Assembly: GCA_963555705.1 (NCBI GenBank)
Contig: OY743174.1
Location: 57,868,234-57,932,233 of the forward strand
Direction: 5' to 3'
Source: Ligustrum vulgare
Taxonomy: Eukaryota; Streptophyta; Magnoliopsida; Lamiales; Oleaceae
DNA: 64,000 nucleotides
This document shows, piece by piece, positions 56,124 to 64,000 of the stretch. Within the stretch, counting starts at the first letter, position 1. The number at the start of each line of letters is the position of its first letter. The notes beneath the pieces are model-generated. The model was not told where the DNA came from. It saw only the letters and a program-made list of their open reading frames with translations, and did no database searches. Both the position numbers and the translations under genes were made by a program.

Positions 56124-59100
56124 TTAGTGCTGCTTTCTTGATGCCTTGAGGTTAAACTCGTGTTTGATAAGATTAGCTCTAAGAAGCATGGCTCTTACTT
56201 CCCGATCGAATTCACTGCCAGTCTGCAAGACCCGCTGGAAGGTAGCATTCCTCTGATCCGCATGTCGAGCATAAAGAATTTTGTTATGTGAGTCTATTCG
56301 AGCCTGCAAGAAAATGACATGCATCATGAAACCTTTAAGCCGCGGATTTCTAGAAAACTAAATATAAAAGACCACGAAGACCACGTTGAACCATTACATA
56401 TAAAAGCTTTAAGCCAATGAAGAGGGGGAAACGCTTATATTTCTTCAAGTTTACTCTGCAACAGTTTTCAAAAATGCCTGCACAATTTTCAGAAATGCAT
56501 GCATGGCACAAGACTATCACAAGACCCCTCCCTACTTTAATACGCAGTTGAAAATCTTCTTTATCTAAAAGTTTGAACTTATTAGACCAGACAATATTGG
56601 ACACCAAGGGTCGTGACTAAGATTGAGTCCAAAAAGTACCTGTATTTGGTCGTTAGTAATCAGAGCTTCGAGCTCTTTCTCAAGGCTTGTAACACTTGTG
56701 TTGAAAGCATTCGCCATCATGTGCAGATCAACAGAGACAAATGGGTGTGTGTACTGGATGAGAGCTTTGTTACGGATTTGTTCATACAAGGTCTCTACGT
56801 GGTCGTGCAAATGGATGTCGAGCAACAAATTTGCCTTAAGATTTCCTAGATATTCCAGACAGGAAGCATAATGGCTGCAAACAGTCATAAAATGAACAAG
56901 TCAGAACATCAAACAGTCAAAGGAGGACATGCCAATCTAAAGGAGGTTTTTTATTTCACAATACACATACACAAGCACAGAATGGAACATTTAACAGGCA
57001 TACATTACCAATGTATCAAATAGATCATCTCTCCTATTTAGCTCCTCTCCCCTATTTTGGGAGGAGGGAGGGTTTTATACATCAGAGGTCTTAAGCCAGA
57101 TCTTGGTAGGATGACACCCAAAAAGTCTTTTCCTACACTATATACATCAATTCAATGGGAGAGAACAACAAATATAACATTCCTGATTGAGGTAGTTACC
57201 CCAAGCTAGTGAAAAAAAAAACTAGGTGGCTTTGCTAGCATCCATCAATTGAGGCCGGCTTTTTTTCATGTAACAAAATTGCATTACCTGGTGTAGAAGT
57301 CATTAATGAGTTCCCTTATTTCAGGTACCAACTCCAAGAAATTTCTGAAGTTAAAGCTGTCTATGACTTTGCTCTGGGAAAAAAGAAGTTCATTTGCTAA
57401 GTAGTTCTAAAATTACCAAAATTCGAAGCACAATCAGAAAGCCAGTAAAAAAAGTTCAGTACAGTAACTTGCCTTCAATTCTGCACGGTCAAAACTTGCA
57501 AGTGCGCAGAGACCACCATAAGTCGCAACATCTTGGGGTGCAATTACTTCTGTGTAGTTGTTTCCCAGCTCAGGTCCAGTTTCCAGGAACTACGAGTACC
57601 CATGGAAACGTAAGACAACTAAAACCAAATGAGAAACATATCTTTCTACATAATTACCCCAAGTCAACTTGTTGCTTTGAGACACATTAAAATTAGATTA
57701 TTTGAGATAACATATTTTGGAATAATAATTGTTTTGGAGAATGTGTGGTTTTAAAATTAAGATATAAAATTAAGACAAAAAAAAAATGTATTGGAGAATG
57801 TGTGGTTGAAAGTAAATGAGAAAAATGTGTAAATTATAATAGGGCTCAAAAAAGGTCCCAATTAAGTCAATCTATAGTTTAAACTAGTCTAGTTTCAAGT
57901 GAAGTTCTTGTGGAAGGAACCCATTATTAGCACCAGTAAGATGCAGTAAACCCTGTTTGTCCTCAACAAGAAATTTCATTGGAACTTCATCAATAAAGGA
58001 AAAACAATCACCTGGTAAGCTATATACACATACCCAAAGTTCATATAATGATATATTTGTCTATCCCCAATCTTAAAAACAACTGAACTCATATTATCTT
58101 CCCACCAAGAGTTTCCTGAAAATTTCAGTTTCTAGGAAAATGTTTAACTAAATGTATTTTCTAGGTACACAGCAAGTACTAACTTATGCCAATAATAAAA
58201 AGTGACAAGGTGACAAAAAAAATCATTTCCATCCTAAGCTAACTAACCACTTTCCTAGGGGGTATGAGTATTGACTCTGAGTGCACTAGTGCAGATGGTT
58301 CTCCCACTTGGTATCAGATACGAAACATCAAGTGAGTCTGACTCCAAATACTCGCCAGAAGGTTTCAAGCCTTCAAATTATACCAAAGGGACTTCCTTTT
58401 CATATACTAATATAAGTTTTATTTTTTGACCTGATATATTTCCTTATTTCTTATCCAGAAAGCAAAATATCTGGCTAAGCAAAATCTCAATTCACATTCA
58501 GCCTAATGGCAGCAGGCAACACTAATCGCAAATGAGCTATAATATTTTGAGAAGACATTGGCAGAAATAGGATATAATCATAAAAGTGCATTCCCTTCAA
58601 AATAAAACGAGAATTCCCAGGACATGACATTATTATTAGGACAAAGAGTTAATGAAATAATGTAGAATGACAATCTTTCACGCCTTATTACAGCATCAGC
58701 CAAAGCACTGTTTAATCTTCTTGTTTTTGGTTAATTATGTCTTGTAACTGGAAAGCAAGTACTGTACTAGGCCTGATATTTTTCCAACTTTGAAAGGTCC
58801 TCAAATCATTTGCAGCCAAATGATATTCAGAGTAAATTGACCAAAGAATTTCATTTCTACACACAAATTTAAGAAACAAAATTTCCTCCTAGGTGAAACT
58901 TTCTCTTTCAAAGGGAGTACAGGTAAAGCACAGTTTAATCTTCTTGTTTTTGGTTAAGTATGTCTTGTAACTGGAATGCAAGTACTCTAATAGGTCTGAT
59001 ATTTTTCCAACTTGGAAAGGTCCTCAAATCATTTGCAGCCAAATGATATCAGAGTAAATTGATCAAACCAAAGAATTTCTTTTCTATACACAAATTTAAG

Positions 59101-61142
59101 AAACAGAATTTCCTAGGTGAAACTCTCTCTTTCAAAGAGAGTACAGGTAAGAAGAGACAGTACACTTGCAAAGTTTCATGCTATGATATTGCATTCTTAC
59201 CACACAATAACAGTCGAGTGCAAGTTTGTTAATCTTTCTTTAGAAGGAAGAAAAAAGAGAGCATATACCATACCGTGTTTTCTTCTTTTACAACAGGAAA
59301 ATAGCCCTATCCATCTAGCCGAACAAAAGCCAAACTTCCCACCCCAATACCACAAAAATACATAAAAAGTATAGAGGAGGGCATAGGAGACAGCATAACC
59401 TTTTTCTTTCTATGAAACTGATAATAGGATGCAATTGACACACAAGTATGCAGACTAAAACAATCATCATCTACAAAAAAAAAAAGGTAAGAAGATTCTA
59501 TTGGCACACCTTCCGAGCTGCAAGCTTGTACTTCTTGCCTTCTAAGAGAGCCAATCCAGCAGCACAACGTAATTTTGCTATTATAATGGGATCCAAGGCA
59601 TCTTGACTTTGCTCAGCCTTACTAACATAGCTTGTAACATGAGTGAACTGACCCATCTCTATGCTAACCAAAATTGCATTCATACACATGTGAACAATAT
59701 GCTTTGATGTCGTGCAATAATCACGGGTTCGTACATAACTCTTAAATGCATCTCCAAGCTGACCATGTGCAAAGTAAAAATCTCCAAAATCATTGTATCC
59801 CATTCGAATGCTCTCTTTTATCAAATTTGTCTGCATGCAGAGAGAGGGAATGAATAGGCTGGAAAACTGTCAAATCCGGGTAGTCTTCAAACATAATTGA
59901 CAGGACCAAAAAGACAAGAATTGTAACCATTATCTCAACAGGTAAATTCATCATGCCAAATAAGAAATTGATGCATGATCAATAAAAATATTTGACCACA
60001 TGTTCATATCTACTTGCCCTGCTCTGTGACCAGAACTTGAAAGACTGAGTTCCTGTTTTCAACATGAAAAACAACATGCAGAAACAAGCAGTCACAGTGA
60101 ATGAAGGTTCATTGCACTAAACAAACTATTGATAGACCTAACTTGTATAAATAATAAGTAATTGCTTGCAAAAATTGGAATACAACGAACTGGCAAAAAA
60201 TTATTTTTCTCGAACAGAACAATTTAATTTCTTTTCTGCTTCAGATAAGCAACAAAGCCACTATCAGTATCACTATATCAGTGATTTATAAAAATCATAT
60301 ATCACAAAAATCCAATAATTCTATTGAAAAACTATGTTAATTTTATCAAGCCAAACATAATCAAAATCTCAGATAAAAGCAGGAAATGTTTCATTTCCAC
60401 ATACAAGAATCTCAAATATACTTTGATAAACTCTCTAGGTTGAAAAAAATGACAAAGAAAAAGCCAATTAGTGATGCTCACTTTTGAAAGTGACAAAAAA
60501 ATGGCAATCTCAACCATAAAGCGAACAACGCTGATCTAAACTAGTCAATGTTATCCAACCCCATCTACAACTCACAAGAGACACTGAGTTAATTAGCATC
60601 CCAAATGTACTCTATAATTGCAAACAAAAAACCAAATACACAAGTATGTTTACAAATATTCAAGACACCGCAGCTTGAAAATAAAACAAAGATATCGGTG
60701 CAACTTAGCTAATGTAATTTAGTAGAAATTACTATACCCTGTAAGCATTAAGCTCGTTCTCGAGCTTCTCCTTCCTAAACTCGGCCCGCCTGTCCACTGC
60801 ATCAGCCCAAACACTATCCGGCCCATAATTGGGACCCAAACGCCCATCAATCTTCGCCACAACCTCTCTGAATAGCTGCGTGTTCTCCCCCTTCTTAATC
60901 TCGTCGTAAGCCATCCTCAGGGCATCCAACTGCATCGAAGCATTTCCGCATTTATCCGCGATGAACAAAAGCCGACTGATCTTTGTGCGTCCGGTGTACA
61001 GCGCAGCGTACGCCTCGATATCCAGTTGCTCGCCGCTTATGATTGGTCTGTGACGCTTCGACTCGTCACCATCTTCTCCGCCGTTAACGAAGATCTCCTC
61101 ATCCTCGATCATTTGTCCAGTGGCATCGTCATCCGCCTCCAT
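56124..61142 (-). CDS. CSN1: COP9 signalosome complex subunit 1 (CSN1/FUS6)
   Basis: A subunit of the COP9 signalosome, the nuclear complex that removes NEDD8/RUB from cullins; in Arabidopsis it is FUS6/COP11, a repressor of light-type development. Exons on the minus strand: 61142-60738, 59830-59510, 57589-57473, 57373-57288, 56874-56640, 56303-56124. They join to 1344 bp, 447 aa, in frame. Landmarks: RRPIISGE-like start of the helical domain ([18 protein letters not shown]), [59 protein letters not shown]. The PCI region spans about 280-400 ([42 protein letters not shown]). The C-terminus is [21 protein letters not shown]. Arabidopsis CSN1 is about 441 aa. The ATG at 61142 is used; the frame is open further up without an ATG. 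Intron 3 has a GC donor. Intact. Confidence 0.95.
57374..57472 (-). other. GC-AG intron of CSN1
   Basis: The donor is AAG/GCAAGT and the acceptor TTTCCCAG/AGC. Only the GC donor keeps the frame (AELK joined to SKVIDS). The nearby GT, 4 nt downstream, would shift it. The flanking exon bases fit the strong consensus normally seen at GC donors. Confidence 0.9.
58702..59147. repeat. Tandem duplication in CSN1 intron 2, period 223 bp
   Basis: Units 58702-58924 and 58925-59147 share AAAGCAC-GTTTAATCTTC, TATGTCTTGTAACTGGAA, AAAGGTCCTCAAATCATTTG and GGTGAAACT-TCTCTTTCAAA, ending in GAGTACAGGTAA. They differ at scattered sites. Non-coding. Confidence 0.85.
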
Positions 61143-61392
61143 TTCGTGATCTGTTAACACCCGAACGAAATCTTGCTATCTAGGGTTTTCGGTTCTCTCT
61201 CTCTCGTGTTCTACGAGTATAGAAACTAGAAAATGAGGGAGATCAATAGACGTCGGCTTCGCACGTGTAAGATTCTGGATTGGACTGTTGGGCTGGGGGG
61301 TCCAAATCTCTGTCTATAGTGTCTAATCATCCAAAGCCCTTGTTTGGCCCCTTTAAAAATGTTACGCATTTTTTCCAGGGATAATGGAATAA
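61143..61392. other. CSN1 5' flank
   Basis: A TCTCTCTCTCTCG-type pyrimidine run at 61193-61208 (purine-rich on the gene strand) is a usual feature of plant leaders. The gene's promoter should lie here. Confidence 0.4.
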
Positions 61393-61420
61393 CTAATAAT
61401 CGTACTCATGCGATGCACGA
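61393..61420 (-). mobile_element. Degraded Helitron 3' terminus, minus strand
   Basis: On the minus strand: TCGTGC ATC GCATGA stem with one mismatch (61420-61406), 9 nt, then TTAG followed by T. The layout and the core GTGCATCGCA match the termini at 633-659 and 718-746, with CTAG mutated to TTAG. Confidence 0.55.
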
Positions 61421-61920
61421 AAATTATAATCGATAATTATTTATTGAATAAGTTGTAAAAAAATAATGTCCGACATAAATTGTGTATTTATATATAAAGA
61501 AAAATACCTAAAAAAGTAAAACATAAAATTCCGACTTGCATATTTCTTTTAACATTCAATTGTTCATTTTCTAATTTTCTTAATCTATTTAGGCTAAGTA
61601 AGAAGATGGACATATGACTTATTTTATACTTTACAATTTTAATTTGATGATTGAAGTCGGCTTACATTTATTTGATTTCTAAAAATTGAAATGTTTAGAA
61701 TTTTCAAATCGTAAAATGAAATAAAGAAATGAATAGATATTTACAGAATTAATTTATCGACTAGCCGTATAACACTATAAGAATTTGTACTAACTATCTT
61801 AATGCAATAATAATTGATATTTAAATATCCTATCCAATCCTATATATATATATATCACTATTATATATAAGAATCACTTCCAACTTCACTATTCATAAGA
61901 CACAAATACGTTTTCAATGT
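61421..61920. other. Probable body of a degraded Helitron
   Basis: AT-rich, no coding potential. It lies on the side where the body of the Helitron ending at 61393 should extend. I did not find the opposite (TC) end. Confidence 0.3.
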
Positions 61921-62180
61921 AAGCAAGAAGTGGGCTCTCTATCTTCTTCCCAGAAGTCCGATTTCTTTCTTCTTTATCTCTATAATACTGATATCCTAGA
62001 ATCTTCCAGAGTTCGTCAATCTCTTCTTCTCCGCTACACATTCTCTACCTCCGCTGGATCCCTAAGTCGAACCTCGTCCGCCGATTAGCTTCTTCGTGGT
62101 TTCTTTATATCCCTTACAAACCACTGTCGTCGACAGCAACTAAACAAGAGAATCGGAATCAAACGCCTTGCAAATTTCAT
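61921..62180 (+). other. Probable 5' UTR exon of the right-hand gene
   Basis: A pyrimidine-rich, less AT-rich leader with CTTCTTC and CTCTCTC runs. It ends TTTCATG/GTAAATCTCTC, which looks like an ATG directly followed by a splice donor at 62181. It precedes the exon at 63108. Confidence 0.4.
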
Positions 62181-63107
62181 GGTAAATCTCTCTCTTTCTC
62201 TCGTGCCTGACAGACGATTTTTGTGCTTTCGATTTGGCTTCCTGGATTTTATGCGGTTACATTTTTGAGATTCAAATTTTCTGGGCTACGTGTTCCGATT
62301 GGAATTTTGTGATGCCAGAGATTTTGAAAAGTGGGATTACTTTTTGCTCCTTCGTATGTTCTTTTCACCTAGAGAGATATTTTATGTGAGTTTCTATTTG
62401 ATAAATATATATTTTTTTAGTATTTCATGAACTTCAATCTGTGATTTTGTATCTTATTTGATGTTTGGTGTTTGGTCATTGATTTATGGTTGCTTAATGT
62501 GGAAATGTGGTATCATATGAGGCAGATTATTTGACAATGCCTGCTCGAAGAGAAAAAGAAAAGTCTGAGTTCGTTTCGAAAATTTAAGGCAGTGTTTATT
62601 ATTTTTGGGAGGAGAAATAACAGAGAAATTTTGGATAATACAAACATATATAGGCATCAGTTGATTTAGATTCTTTCCTTTATTAGCTATCAATTACAAT
62701 TGAGAATTATTTGGACCAGTTGTTATCCAGTTCCCCTTTTTTTTTTAATCTTCAATCAGAAACTGTTTGTCTTATTGTTACAAAGAATTTTCAGTGCTAA
62801 TATGATTCTCTCTGAAAAATTTGGATGCAAGTTCTGTGTGCTGTGGGGCTGGGGCTGGGTGGATAAGATTAGTGGTTTGCAAATTGATTTGTGATTTGAG
62901 TGATGCCCAATGGATTGTACTATTTATAAGTATCCTTATTTTTTTGGTGTATTGATGTTCGATTCGTTATTTTGTTGAAATTTTCATTTTGATTTCGTAA
63001 GCTATGTCAGTACATTACAGAAAATGCAGTACTTCTATACTTATAAATGTATACTTACAGTTATTGAATCTAAATTTGGGTACTAAATATGTGAAACGTG
63101 AAGGCAG

Positions 63108-63203
63108 ATGTGGCCGGACTTAATACAAAAATCAAAACAAGGAGGATTGGATGTAATCGAGGCTTATGTTTTCTGGAATTCGCATGAACCAATTAAAGGA
63201 CAG
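63108..63203 (+). CDS. Beta-galactosidase (GH35)-like exon
   Basis: An exon of exactly 96 bp between a 3' splice site (GAAGGCAG) and a donor (GACAG/GTAATT). It encodes [19 protein letters not shown] followed by [13 protein letters not shown]. This is the conserved N-terminal segment of plant GH35 beta-galactosidases, cell-wall enzymes that remove galactose. In the family the previous exon ends with SGSIHYPRSTPE and the next begins YDFEGR. I could find neither within 1 kb upstream or in the 800 bp downstream. A splice-acceptor-like site at 63959 opens a different frame (VNLNDTFFIGNVDE). This may be part of a gene with a long intron continuing past the window, or a captured exon. Confidence 0.65.
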
Positions 63204-64000
63204 GTAATTTTTCTTTGTTTCTTTTTTCTTTTTTCCATGCGTGAAATGTATAGTATCTTTCCTTGACTATTCTTTCCTTCAATTCTTACATTTGTCTGTT
63301 TTCGATGACAGGGAAGTGTGAAAAACTGTAGTATAAAGAATCAAATAGGGAAAATATGGAAATGATCAGATTGAGCTCTGAGTTGAGCATAAATTTAAAA
63401 GGAAACAAAATTCTTTATTATTTGAGTCTTGATCTCCAAGTTTTCCATTCATTTTATTTGAAAGAAATGGTACTGCTGAGATGCTAACTGCTTGAATTTT
63501 ATAGGCATATATGTTTACACTTTACATAGACAAGGAGCTATAGGTCCTAATAGCACTAAAAGATTTTGGTGTATGTTGATTTCCTCCTCTAATCCGACCT
63601 TACATATGTCGATTGTCCAAGCATAATATTGGAAGAAAACAAATTCTTTAAATGAGAACTTGAATGTCGTGCATTCAATTTGAAATATCTAATTCCCTGA
63701 AAACCATCATAATTCAAGCATGCAAGAATTTTGCTGAGGTCATTCCCCTATCATTTTGATTAGGATAATACTGTTTAATCTCCCACCGCTTATATTTTTG
63801 TTTCTTTTAGAAAATTAGAGGATGTTGATATGATAAATGTAGGTGTAACTATGTTCTATAAGGGAGTACATGGTAAGGAAAAACATAACCATCTCCATGT
63901 TAATAATTTCATAGTATCCTTGTAATTTAAAACTTCTCTTTATGCCTGCCTTCTGCAGGTGAATTTGAATGACACATTCTTCATTGGTAATGTTGATGAA
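63204..64000. other. Intron or flank to the window edge
   Basis: AT-rich, no readable GH35 segment. CTTCTGCAG at 63951-63959 is a good 3' splice site, followed by an open frame of 13 codons to the edge that I do not recognise. Confidence 0.35.

Noticed and set aside
61143..61160. Six-residue upstream extension of CSN1
   Set aside because: It would need a GTG start; the ATG at 61142 gives the length expected for the family.

Overview
The window is nuclear DNA from a flowering plant, most likely a eudicot. It is AT-rich with long introns, GT-AG spliced genes whose products closely resemble known plant proteins, and dense plant-type transposons. I cannot name the species. There are two complete host genes, both on the minus strand: a class IV HD-ZIP transcription factor of the ANTHOCYANINLESS2 type (12514-17010, nine coding exons, 799 aa) and COP9 signalosome subunit 1 (56124-61142, six coding exons, 447 aa, one GC-AG intron). 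A GH35 beta-galactosidase-like exon lies near the right edge (63108-63203), behind a plausible 5' UTR. A decayed ADP/ATP-carrier fragment lies at about 44.5 kb, and an unrecognised ORF at 10.5-10.9 kb.

Most of the rest is mobile DNA. The left edge holds the helicase C-terminus of a Helitron and two Helitron 3' termini in tandem (1-746). A Ty1/copia element at 5196-8613 has TATTT target duplications, a deleted interior, and a 602-bp hAT-type MITE inserted exactly in its reverse-transcriptase codons. The region 20.4-42.5 kb is a nest. A G-rich minisatellite hosts a Ty3/gypsy chromovirus-type element (21252-40288, 2525-bp LTRs, TTTTG target duplications). That element in turn hosts an Athila-type gypsy element (23867-36077). 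Just to the right, the same minisatellite hosts a solo LTR that carries another hAT MITE. Between 45 and 50.6 kb lie a further hAT element and copia remnants, one with an intact gag but no pol. At 50.88-52.47 kb there is a 530-bp near-perfect inverted repeat with an AT-rich spacer. A tRNA-derived SINE and foldback/MITE elements follow before CSN1.

The most unusual items are four. First, the Athila-type element carries paired copies of the palindrome TTACGGCCGTAA spaced about 21 bp apart, both in its LTR promoter region and again upstream of its second ORF. Second, its single 1324-aa polyprotein has lost reverse transcriptase by an in-frame deletion while integrase remains open. Third, the outer element has almost identical LTRs around a wrecked coding region, which suggests mobilisation in trans. 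Fourth, the large inverted repeat has flanking sequence reused in its spacer. No rRNA, tRNA gene, CRISPR array or bacterial-type feature was seen.
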